A stretch of 64,000 bases of DNA, taken from positions 97,779 to 161,778 of the forward strand of contig NZ_JBEXUX010000017.1 in NCBI RefSeq assembly GCF_040629175.1, given 5' to 3'. The translations under genes and the position numbers were made by a program. Source of the stretch: Embleya sp040629175. GTDB lineage: Bacteria > Actinomycetota > Actinomycetes > Streptomycetales > Streptomycetaceae. Position 1 is the first letter of the stretch, and every line of letters begins with the position of its first letter. The notes beneath the pieces were generated by a model that was not told where the DNA came from, ran no database searches, and worked only from the letters and a program-made list of their open reading frames with translations. Below are positions 1 through 6,707 of the stretch, one piece after another.

Positions 1-663
1 GGCGAACTCGGGCCCCGGGGTGTGCTGTTGTGGTTGTGCGGCGGGTGGGGCGAAGGCGACGGGTGCCGGCTGGGCGGCGGGGGCGGCGAAGCCTGGGGGT
101 ACTTCCGTCGCGTCGGGCATCGCGAAGCCCACCGCCAGGTCGCCGGCCGTCGGCGTGTCGTCCGGCTCCTCGGCGACCTCGATTCCGAAGTCCGTGGCGA
201 TGCCCGCGAGACCGCTCGCGTAGCCCTGCCCGACCGCGCGCACCTTCCACGCGTCCGCGCGCCGGTACACCTCGACCAGGACGGCCGCGGTCTGGCCCCG
301 GTTCAGGTCGTCGGGCCGGTAGAGCGTCCCGCCCACGACCGCCTGCAGGCCGTGGACGTCCGCGAGGGTGTCCGCGCCCGTTTCCCCGTCGGCCGCGACC
401 ACCACGACCAGGCTCGCCACGTCGGCGGCGACCGCGCTCGTGACCACGGTCAACCGCCCGCCGTCGGCGAGTCGGACCGCACCGTCGGGGCTCGCGGGGT
501 TGTTCCAGAACACGAAGTCCGCGTCACCGCGCACCAGATGATCGGCAGTCAGGAGCAACGCCGAGACGTCGACACCCGCACGCCCCTCCCACGACACGAC
601 GACCTCGACTACCTCGTCGCCGAGCGGCGCGTTCGCGCCCGTCGTCAACACGACATGCGTCAT
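1..663 (-). CDS. TerD-family protein, N-terminal part (runs off left edge)
   Basis: The reverse-strand frame opens at ATG 663 (MTHVVL...) and stays open to the left edge, so only the first 221 residues are visible and the C-terminus lies outside the window. Residues 1 to about 170 read as a TerD/CABP-type beta-sandwich (GANAPL near the start, then a VVVSWEG strand and an acidic D/N-rich stretch), the fold of tellurium-resistance and stress proteins that bind calcium. From about residue 190 the chain becomes Pro/Ala/Gln-rich, a linker typical of TerD proteins with a second domain. GGGGGG ends about 10 bases upstream of the start. The family is linked to stress and envelope processes; the specific role here is unknown. 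Confidence 0.8.
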   Translation of the reverse strand, partial: MTHVVLTTGANAPLGDEVVEVVVSWEGRAGVDVSALLLTADHLVRGDADFVFWNNPASPDGAVRLADGGRLTVVTSAVAADVASLVVVVAADGETGADTLADVHGLQAVVGGTLYRPDDLNRGQTAAVLVEVYRRADAWKVRAVGQGYASGLAGIATDFGIEVAEEPDDTPTAGDLAVGFAMPDATEVPPGFAAPAAQPAPVAFAPPAAQPQQHTPGPEFA

Positions 664-890
664 CGATGACCAACCCCCCAGAGTCGACACGGTCCCCCGC
701 CGAGACCTTATGCGGCGATCCGCCCTGTGGCTTCGGCCGGCGCGGATCGGTACCGGATCGTGGGCATTCTCAAGGCGACGAAGGGTCCCTGAAGTGCGGG
801 AAGTCCGCCGGCCGGAGCTGTGGGAGCCGGCCCGGTCCGACCGTCCGCACGGGCCCCGGCTCTCCGCACCTGGGCCCGCGCGGAGGCCGC

Positions 891-1319
891 TCACCCGGTG
901 GCCTCGTGCGCGGCCCGGGTCAGAATCGCGGCGACTTCGGCCACCGCGGGGCGAGCGGCGGCGAGGGTGTCCGCGTCCGTGACCATTCGTTCGAGCTCGC
1001 GCAGTCGCCGAGCCCGGGCAGGCACCCGCCGCAACGCGACGAACACCGCCCAGCGATGCAGGAAGGCCCGTATCGGAGCCGTGCTGTCGGCCCGCACGGC
1101 CGCTCGCCAGGTGGCCCGGAAATCCTCCTCGAACCGACCCGCCGCCGCCGGGTCGAGCGCAACCACCGCCGCCCGCAACGCCTGCTCGCACACCGGCGGA
1201 ACGGGGAACAACGACTCGTCGGCCGAGGACTCAGGGCCGGGATGGGGGTCGGTCCTCACGATTGCCTTTGCCTTCCCCGGATCGGGCGGCCGACGGACGG
1301 TCGGCGGCTCAGTGATCAC
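891..1319 (-). CDS. DUF6247-like small protein
   Basis: A 142-residue soluble protein of unknown function. The central FEEDFRATW segment followed by a Leu/Arg-rich helical tail resembles DUF6247 proteins, which in streptomycetes often sit beside XRE or toxin-antitoxin-like genes. The start overlaps the end of the upstream ATPase gene by 11 nt, so translational coupling is likely. The GTG at 1319 has G-rich sequence almost touching it, which is a poor Shine-Dalgarno spacing. A second GTG at 1259 preceded by AAAGG is a credible alternative and would give a protein 20 residues shorter. It is the last gene of the leftward arm of the cassette. The family assignment rests on remembered sequence character, not on a search. 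Confidence 0.6.
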   Translation of the reverse strand: MITEPPTVRRPPDPGKAKAIVRTDPHPGPESSADESLFPVPPVCEQALRAAVVALDPAAAGRFEEDFRATWRAAVRADSTAPIRAFLHRWAVFVALRRVPARARRLRELERMVTDADTLAAARPAVAEVAAILTRAAHEATG

Positions 1320-2172
1320 ACCCCCAATGGATGGGGCGGAGGGTGGTGCCGACGGCGGCTTCGGTGATGTGGTGCATGTTCTCCAGGCCGCGCAGGTTGA
1401 ACAGGTGTTCCGCGCTGAGCAGTCGGGCGTGTTCGGGTGTGGTGTCGCCGACGATGAACCACGATGTCGGGCCTTCCTTCGGAGTCAGCCACCCGCACTC
1501 GTGGTGCGGCCACTCGACGCCGAGTGCCCGGACGATGGCCAGGCCGCGGCCGTGTTCGAGCAGGCGGTGCGGTGGACGATCGAGGCCGACCTCGCGGAAT
1601 TCCACGCACAGGACGGGGTGGCCATCGGCGAGCGCACCCGTGATGTCGAGTACGTACGAGGTGATCGCGGCGGGTGTCTCGCGAAGCGCCTCGACCACCA
1701 ACTCGGTGACCATCAGCCCGACATAGGTCCGCCGATCCCCGCCGATCCCGATCCCGTCGCACACCTCCCACACGAGGTGCCGCGCGGTCCGCGCCGACTG
1801 CGCGATTGCGGGCAACGATCGCGACACGGTGACGGGGGATTTCACGACTACGGGCACCGTCGACGTCTGGGCCTCTCCGAACGATGGCGAGAGCGCTTCG
1901 CATATGGCCCTCGCCCGAGCAGACACCGGGGCGAACTCTGCGCTTGGGGCTGCTTCTTCTTCGGCGGTAGACGCCTGGTTGAGCGCATAAATCAGACCCA
2001 TGGTCAGGAACTCGGCCTGAGCCTTGGTGAGCGTCAACACAGGGGTATCGGAGCCGCTGAGGTCTCCGTCTTCTTCGTGGACGATGAGGGGGACCGTGAT
2101 CGTGCCGGTCTCATGGTGTCGGCGGGCCAAGAGTACGTCTGGTTTGAGGGCGAATCGGATGACATCGGTCAT
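1309..2172 (-). CDS. GHKL-type ATP-binding regulatory protein (AbaA/anti-sigma-like)
   Basis: A 287-residue protein whose C-terminal half resembles HATPase_c_2 anti-sigma-factor-like ATPases. It has an N-box-like segment (VTELVVEAL, about residue 160) and a glycine-containing GRGLAIV box near 215. The usual Asn of the N-box is not evident, so ATP binding may be weak. Proteins like this accompany whiJ/abaA-type XRE-DUF397 modules in streptomycetes. ATG 2172 is preferred because GAGG lies 8 nt upstream. A GTG at 2181 is in frame and overlaps the upstream stop in a GTGA junction. It is the middle gene of a leftward operon. A regulatory partner of the divergent XRE protein is the most likely role, by analogy. 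Confidence 0.7.
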   Translation of the reverse strand: MTDVIRFALKPDVLLARRHHETGTITVPLIVHEEDGDLSGSDTPVLTLTKAQAEFLTMGLIYALNQASTAEEEAAPSAEFAPVSARARAICEALSPSFGEAQTSTVPVVVKSPVTVSRSLPAIAQSARTARHLVWEVCDGIGIGGDRRTYVGLMVTELVVEALRETPAAITSYVLDITGALADGHPVLCVEFREVGLDRPPHRLLEHGRGLAIVRALGVEWPHHECGWLTPKEGPTSWFIVGDTTPEHARLLSAEHLFNLRGLENMHHITEAAVGTTLRPIHWGCDH

Positions 2173-2177
2173 GTGTG

Positions 2178-2450
2178 TCACCTCAACCTTGGAGTCGGTG
2201 CGGTGATGGCGAGCCTGAGAGCGCCGGCGAGATGCTTCAGAAGCGTCATCGCTCGGGCCTCGGACAGTTCTTCGAGACGTGGGCAGTGCATGGACCCGAA
2301 CGCAAGAACGAGGCCATATTCGGACGGGCGGCTGACGAATACGCGCAAACCTTCGGTTCGAGCGGACGACGGTTGGACCATCAAGGCGCCTCCCGATTCG
2401 ACCATCACCGAAACGACCAGGACGGCTACCCTTCGTGCCTGAATGCTCAC
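2178..2450 (-). CDS. Small hypothetical protein opening the leftward arm
   Basis: A 90-residue protein that I do not recognise. The GTG at 2450 is preferred because AGGAG lies 4 nt upstream. A more upstream ATG at 2477 would put the start inside the operator palindrome. The N-terminus is short and hydrophobic (about residues 6-16); the rest is mixed and carries no motif I can name. Its stop (2178-2180) lies 5 nt before the preferred ATG of the next gene, so it is probably co-transcribed with the ATPase and the DUF6247 protein. Because its Shine-Dalgarno overlaps the first palindrome, a bound repressor would block it directly. Confidence is moderate because the evidence is start signal and operon position only. 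Confidence 0.5.
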   Translation of the reverse strand: MSIQARRVAVLVVSVMVESGGALMVQPSSARTEGLRVFVSRPSEYGLVLAFGSMHCPRLEELSEARAMTLLKHLAGALRLAITAPTPRLR

Positions 2451-2458
2451 GTTACTCC

Positions 2459-2499
2459 TGCACGCGTGCACCTTCAACCGTTACAGATGCACGCGTGCA
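2459..2499. promoter_or_regulatory. Twin palindromic operator of the XRE cassette
   Basis: Two identical perfect palindromes, TGCACGCGTGCA, lie at 2459-2470 and 2488-2499, 29 bp apart centre to centre. They sit in the gap between the leftward small ORF (2450) and the rightward XRE gene (2564). The first overlaps the Shine-Dalgarno of the leftward arm. Repeats this exact in a divergent promoter region are most simply operators for the adjacent XRE protein. The binding partner is inferred. Confidence 0.6.
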
Positions 2500-2563
2500 C
2501 CATTCACATGGTGGCGATACGTTACGACGACGCGGCAGACTGTTGCCGAAAATTGGGGGTGCC

Positions 2564-3415
2564 ATGCCGGCCAGACCGACGATCCGAGCGCGACAACTGG
2601 GCTCTGAACTGCGACGACTCCGCGAAGCTGCGAACAAGTCGACTGATGAGGCTGCGGCTCACCTTGAGTGCTCGCGGCCGAAGATCTCGCGGATAGAGAC
2701 CGGATCCGTCGCCGCACGACCGATCGATGTCCGAGCGCTACTCGATATGTACGCGGTGCACGACGCTGCAACTCGCGATGCTCTGCTCGAATTGGCGCGC
2801 CAGAGCGGTCGACGTGGATGGTGGCGCGACTACGGTGACACTCTGCCGAAGCCGTACGAGGATTTTGTGGGGCTCGAAGCCGAGGCGTCCTACATCCGCA
2901 CCTGGCAGACGAGTTTGATCCCCGGCTTGCTCCAGACGGTCGACTACGCCCGAGCAATCACGGCTGCGAACCCGGCCTCCACCACCCCGGAGACGGTCGA
3001 GCAACTCGTCAAAGTCCGCATGGAGCGGCAGAACGCCGTCATGAACCGGCCCGATCCACCTCGGTTCTGGGCGGTGATCTGGGAGCCGGCGCTCCGGGTT
3101 CCTGTTGGTGGTCGTGACGTGATGCGTGCCCAACTCGCGCACCTCTCCGAACTCGTCGCACGGCCGACCACCACTGTCCAGGTCCTGAAGACGAAGAAGG
3201 GCGAAATCGCCTGTGTGGCAAGGCCATTCGTCGTCTTCGCGTTCCCACCGCCCGCCCCCGATGTGGTGTTCCTTGAGAACCTGACATCGTCGAACTACCT
3301 GGAGGGCGAGAACGAGGTTGCGGACCACATCCTGACCTTCGACTACCTCCGGTCATCAGCGGAGAGCCCTGCTGATTCCCTGACCTTGATCAACCAGGTC
3401 ATCGCCGAGCTTTAG
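2564..3415 (+). CDS. XRE-family regulator with DUF5753 (Scr1/WhiJ-like)
   Basis: A 283-residue transcription factor. Residues about 10-65 form an HTH_XRE domain (LGSELRRLRE, then CSRPKISRIETG). The remainder is the DUF5753 domain typical of actinobacterial WhiJ-like regulators, with WRDYGDTLP, the YIRTWQTSLIPGLLQT core and a C-terminal VVFLENLTS strand. ATG 2564 was chosen because GGGGG lies just upstream and the HTH begins about ten residues in; an open frame continues further upstream through the operator and is unlikely to be translated. It is followed after 11 nt by a DUF397 gene, the standard partner. Such pairs control development, antibiotic genes or toxin-like modules in Streptomyces; the target here is probably its own divergent promoter. 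Confidence 0.88.
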   Translation: MPARPTIRARQLGSELRRLREAANKSTDEAAAHLECSRPKISRIETGSVAARPIDVRALLDMYAVHDAATRDALLELARQSGRRGWWRDYGDTLPKPYEDFVGLEAEASYIRTWQTSLIPGLLQTVDYARAITAANPASTTPETVEQLVKVRMERQNAVMNRPDPPRFWAVIWEPALRVPVGGRDVMRAQLAHLSELVARPTTTVQVLKTKKGEIACVARPFVVFAFPPPAPDVVFLENLTSSNYLEGENEVADHILTFDYLRSSAESPADSLTLINQVIAEL

Positions 3416-3426
3416 GAGCGAATCGA

Positions 3427-3615
3427 ATGCAGCCCGACATCGCCGGCCCTTTCCGCAAGTCCTCGCGCAGCGGCCCCACCAACGACTGTGTCGAAATAGC
3501 GCCCACAGCAAACAATGGGATGGCGATCCGCGACAGCAAGGACCGTGCCGCCGGCATCATTCGCGCAGGCCGGGGGCCCTGGTCGGCCCTGATCGCCGAC
3601 CTGAAGCGCACCTGA
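3427..3615 (+). CDS. DUF397 small protein
   Basis: A 62-residue protein with the DUF397 signature: an N-terminal F-RKSSRSG segment, a central CVEIA strand, a VRDSK-like IRDSKD turn and a C-terminal W--LIADLK helix. DUF397 proteins are encoded next to DUF5753 XRE regulators in nearly all actinomycetes and are thought to act as their small partners or modulators. It lies 11 nt after the XRE stop and is certainly co-transcribed. Its stop codon is immediately adjacent to the last base of the convergent DUF6879 gene, with no intergenic base between. Confidence 0.88.
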   Translation: MQPDIAGPFRKSSRSGPTNDCVEIAPTANNGMAIRDSKDRAAGIIRAGRGPWSALIADLKRT

Positions 3616-4011
3616 TCACCCGAAGGAAGCCGCCCCACCCGAAGGCGAGGCGGCTTCCGGTGCGGCCACGTACTGGTCGACGGTCTCAGGTAGGGCGGTA
3701 TGTCGGCGCGGCAGCCACCGAACCTCTTCGCCGGCCGCGAGGTTCGCCGCCGGGGTCGCCTCGTGCTCGTATCGGATGTAGTCCCCGATCGGCTCGGACA
3801 CGATCCGGGCCCTGCGCACTTGCGCCCCATGCGCCATGGCCGAGCCCACCAGGGCATGCCACGCCCGATCAGCCGGGCCGCGATCGTACGCAACCCCCGC
3901 CGGCCAGGCCACGAACGCCGGGGACGTACCGGCATAGTCGTCCCGTATCTCCAGGTGCCAGGCCCGCTTTCGAACCGAGCTCAACAACTCGTCGAGCGTC
4001 GGAGTCGTCAC
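3616..4011 (-). CDS. DUF6879-like protein
   Basis: A 131-residue acidic protein resembling DUF6879: an N-terminal LDELLSSVRKRAWHLEIRD segment, a W-containing middle (AWHALVGSAMAHGAQVRRARIVSEP) and the IGDYIRYEH motif. These proteins are frequent neighbours of XRE/DUF397 pairs in streptomycetes and have no known biochemical role. GTG 4011 is the best start because it gives the usual family N-terminus; GGAGG lies 12 nt upstream, which is long, so the start is not certain. A much longer open frame extends upstream but its first 58 codons are low-complexity and unlike the family. It converges with the DUF397 gene with zero spacing, so antisense overlap of the transcripts is expected. Confidence 0.72.
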   Translation of the reverse strand: MTTPTLDELLSSVRKRAWHLEIRDDYAGTSPAFVAWPAGVAYDRGPADRAWHALVGSAMAHGAQVRRARIVSEPIGDYIRYEHEATPAANLAAGEEVRWLPRRHTALPETVDQYVAAPEAASPSGGAASFG

Positions 4012-4231
4012 CGGTGCCGTCCACCTCCGGGAAGAACCGCAATATGGGAAGCGGGAGTTCGGATCGCGTCCGCCCCGACGCGAAGGAACACCTTCACCGA
4101 GTGTGCGAGGCCGGCCGCCCGACCCGCCACCTGGTTGCGCGAAGTTGCGCGCCCGCGCGATCGGAGCAACCGGCCTCGACTCCACCGGCTCCCGCCGTCG
4201 CGCAAGCCCGCACCCGAGCCCGAAGACCGGC

Positions 4232-5146
4232 CTACGGCCGCAGCCCCCGCACGCCCAGATCCAGCAGTGCGCAGACGAACAGGGCGATGCCGATGAAGCC
4301 GTTGGTGGTGAAGAAGGCCCGGTTCAGCTTGGACAGGTCGTCCGGCTTGAGCAGGGAGTGTTCGTAGACGAACGCCGCGCCGACGATGAGCAGGCCCAGC
4401 CACCAGAAGAAGCCCGCGCCGGTGAGGGCGCCGAACCAGATGAACAGCAGCGTGGTCACCACATGGGTGATCTTCGAGGCGTTCAGCGCGGCGGCGATGC
4501 CCCACTTGGCCGGCACGCTCTTGACGCCGTGCGCGCGGTCGGCCGCGACGTCCTGGCAGCCGAAGATCAGGTCGAAGCCGCCGATCCAGGTGCCCACCGC
4601 CAGGCCCAGTACGACCGCCTGCCACGACCACGAACCGGTGATCGCCAACCACGCGCCGATCGGGCCGATCGCCTGCGCGACCCCCAGGATCGCGTGCGGG
4701 ACGTTGGTGAAGCGCTTGCCGTACGGATAGATCACCATCGGGATCACCGCGACCGGCGCGAGCGCCAGGCACAGCGGGTTGAGCAGCGCGGCGGCGACCA
4801 GGTAGAGGAACAGCGCGACCAGCGCGCCGACCCACGCGGTCCGCACCGACACCGCGCCGGTGACCAACTCCCGGGTCGCGGTTCGCGGATTGCGCGCGTC
4901 GATCTCGCGGTCGATGATCCGGTTGCAGGCCATCGCGAAGGTACGCAGGCCGACCATCGCCACGGTGACCAGGAACAGCTCCCGGTAGTGCAGTCGTTCG
5001 TTCGTCTCGTACATCGCGGTGAAGGCCGCGATGTAGGCGAACGGCAACGCGAACACCGAATGCTCGATCAGTACCAGGCGCAGGAACGCCTTGACCCGGC
5101 CCACCTCCGAGGGTGCTCCGGGGGCGGGTAGCGCGGCGGACGTCAC
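4232..5146 (-). CDS. mqnP: UbiA-type prenyltransferase of menaquinone synthesis (MqnP)
   Basis: A 304-residue integral membrane prenyltransferase with about eight hydrophobic segments. Both Asp-rich prenyl-diphosphate/Mg sites of the UbiA family are visible: NRIIDREIDARN (about residue 77) and a second loop, DVAADRAHGVKS. In the futalosine pathway this enzyme attaches the polyprenyl chain to the dihydroxynaphthoate-type ring carboxylate. GTG 5146 overlaps the mqnL stop in a GTGA junction, so the two genes are translationally coupled; a long open frame continuing upstream belongs to the overlapping mqnL region and is a shadow. In S. coelicolor the equivalent genes are clustered (the SCO4490-4492 group), which supports the assignment over generic 4-hydroxybenzoate prenyltransferase. 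Confidence 0.88.
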   Translation of the reverse strand: MTSAALPAPGAPSEVGRVKAFLRLVLIEHSVFALPFAYIAAFTAMYETNERLHYRELFLVTVAMVGLRTFAMACNRIIDREIDARNPRTATRELVTGAVSVRTAWVGALVALFLYLVAAALLNPLCLALAPVAVIPMVIYPYGKRFTNVPHAILGVAQAIGPIGAWLAITGSWSWQAVVLGLAVGTWIGGFDLIFGCQDVAADRAHGVKSVPAKWGIAAALNASKITHVVTTLLFIWFGALTGAGFFWWLGLLIVGAAFVYEHSLLKPDDLSKLNRAFFTTNGFIGIALFVCALLDLGVRGLRP

Positions 5147-6594
5147 AGTCCGTATTCCTTCCAACGACGAGTCACCTTGGCGGCGGTCTCGGGATCCGAC
5201 ACGACCATCTCCGGCCAACCGCCGTCGCGCGTGTAGCCCTCCTCGGGCAGCTTGCGGGTCGCGTCGATGCCCGCCTTGCCGCCCCAGAACTGCTGGTACG
5301 ACGCGTGATCGAGGTGATCCACGGGCCCCTCGGTCAGCAGCAGGTCGCGGGCGTAGTCGGTGTTGCCGAACGCCCTCCACGCGACCTCGTGGTAGTCGTG
5401 CACGTCGCAGTCGGCGTCCACCACCACGATCAGCTTGGTCAACGACATCATGTGCGCGCCCCAGATCGCGCTCATCACCTTCTGCGCGTGCTTGGGGTAC
5501 TTCTTGTCGATCGAGACGATCGCGCAGTTGTGGAAGCCGCCCGCCTCGGGCAGGTCGTAGTCCACGATGTCGGGCACGATGATCTTGAGCAGCGGCAGGA
5601 AGAAACGCTCGGTCGCCTTGCCCAGCGGGCCGTCCTCGGTCGGCGGCCGGCCGACCACGATCGACTGGAGCAGCGGCTTCTCGCGCATCGTCACGCAGTC
5701 GATGGTCAGCGCCGGGAACGGCTCCTGCGGCGTGTAGAAGCCGGTGTGGTCGCCGAACGGGCCCTCGGGCAACATCTCGCCCGGGGTCAACCAGCCTTCG
5801 AGTACCACCTCGGCCTCGGCCGGGACCTGGAGCGGCACGCTCACGCAGTCGACCATCTCGATCCGCCGACCTCCGATGAAGCCGGCGAAGAGGTATTCGT
5901 CGATGTCCCCGGGCAGCGGCGCGGTGGACGCGTACGTCACCGCCGGCGGGCAACCGAACGCGATCGCCACCGGCAGCCGCTCACCGCGCTTGGCGGCCAC
6001 CTGGTAGTGGTTGCGGCTGTCCTTGTGGATCTGCCAATGCATGCCGATGGTGCGCTTGTCGTGCCGCTGGAGCCGATACAGACCCAGGTTGCGCACCCCC
6101 GAGTCGGGGTCCTTGGTGTGGGTCAGGCCCAGGTTGTAGAACGAGCCGCCGTCCTCGGGCCAGGTGAACAGCGCCGGGATGGTGTCCAGGTCGACGTCGT
6201 CGCCCTTGAGGACCACCTGCTGACAGGGCGCGTCCTTGATCTTCTTCGGCGGGATGTGCGCGACCGAACCGAGCTTGCCGAACGCCTCGCGGATCCCGGT
6301 GAAGCCCTGCGGCAGTTCCGGCTTGAGCAGGCCGCCGATCTTGTCCGACAACTCGTCGTAGCTGCTCAGCCCGAGCGCCATCAGCATGCGCTCGTCGGTG
6401 CCGTAGACGTTCATCGCCAGCGGCATCGAGCTGCCCTTGACGTTTTCGAACAACAGCGCCGGGCCTTTGGCCTTGTTCACCCGATCGGTGATCTCGCCGA
6501 CCTCCAGATGCGGGTCGACCTCGGCGCGTACGCGCTTGAGTTCACCACGCTTCTCCAGTGCCTTCAGGAAAGCGCGCAAGGTCCCGTATGCCAT
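5143..6594 (-). CDS. mqnL: UbiD-family decarboxylase of menaquinone synthesis (MqnL)
   Basis: A 483-residue prenylated-FMN-dependent decarboxylase. UbiD hallmarks are present: MHWQIHKDSRNHY (about residues 180-192), the GCPPAVTYASTAPLPG loop, then DEYLFAGFIGG and VPAEAEVVLEGW around 230-270, all typical of cofactor- and metal-binding regions of UbiD. Length is normal for the family. It would remove the ring carboxylate in the late futalosine menaquinone pathway, using prenylated FMN made by the UbiX homologue encoded at 16.8 kb. It overlaps mqnP by 4 nt. The start ATG 6594 (MAYGTLRAFL) is followed at once by conserved sequence. The gene upstream is divergent, so the mqnLP promoter lies in 6595-6707. 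Confidence 0.88.
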   Translation of the reverse strand: MAYGTLRAFLKALEKRGELKRVRAEVDPHLEVGEITDRVNKAKGPALLFENVKGSSMPLAMNVYGTDERMLMALGLSSYDELSDKIGGLLKPELPQGFTGIREAFGKLGSVAHIPPKKIKDAPCQQVVLKGDDVDLDTIPALFTWPEDGGSFYNLGLTHTKDPDSGVRNLGLYRLQRHDKRTIGMHWQIHKDSRNHYQVAAKRGERLPVAIAFGCPPAVTYASTAPLPGDIDEYLFAGFIGGRRIEMVDCVSVPLQVPAEAEVVLEGWLTPGEMLPEGPFGDHTGFYTPQEPFPALTIDCVTMREKPLLQSIVVGRPPTEDGPLGKATERFFLPLLKIIVPDIVDYDLPEAGGFHNCAIVSIDKKYPKHAQKVMSAIWGAHMMSLTKLIVVVDADCDVHDYHEVAWRAFGNTDYARDLLLTEGPVDHLDHASYQQFWGGKAGIDATRKLPEEGYTRDGGWPEMVVSDPETAAKVTRRWKEYGL

Positions 6595-6707
6595 GCGTGC
6601 CAGTATCCGATACGGACTCGCCGCGGCCGCACGCGCACCCGGCCGGTCGGGCTACCTTGGTCCCCCCGTGCCGAGCAGGGACGCGCACGGACGAGCAGGA
6701 GGGGTAC

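Noticed and set aside
4232..5953. UbiA frame extended upstream to 573 codons
   Set aside because: The extra codons overlap mqnL completely and are low-complexity; the GTGA junction at 5143-5146 gives the normal start.
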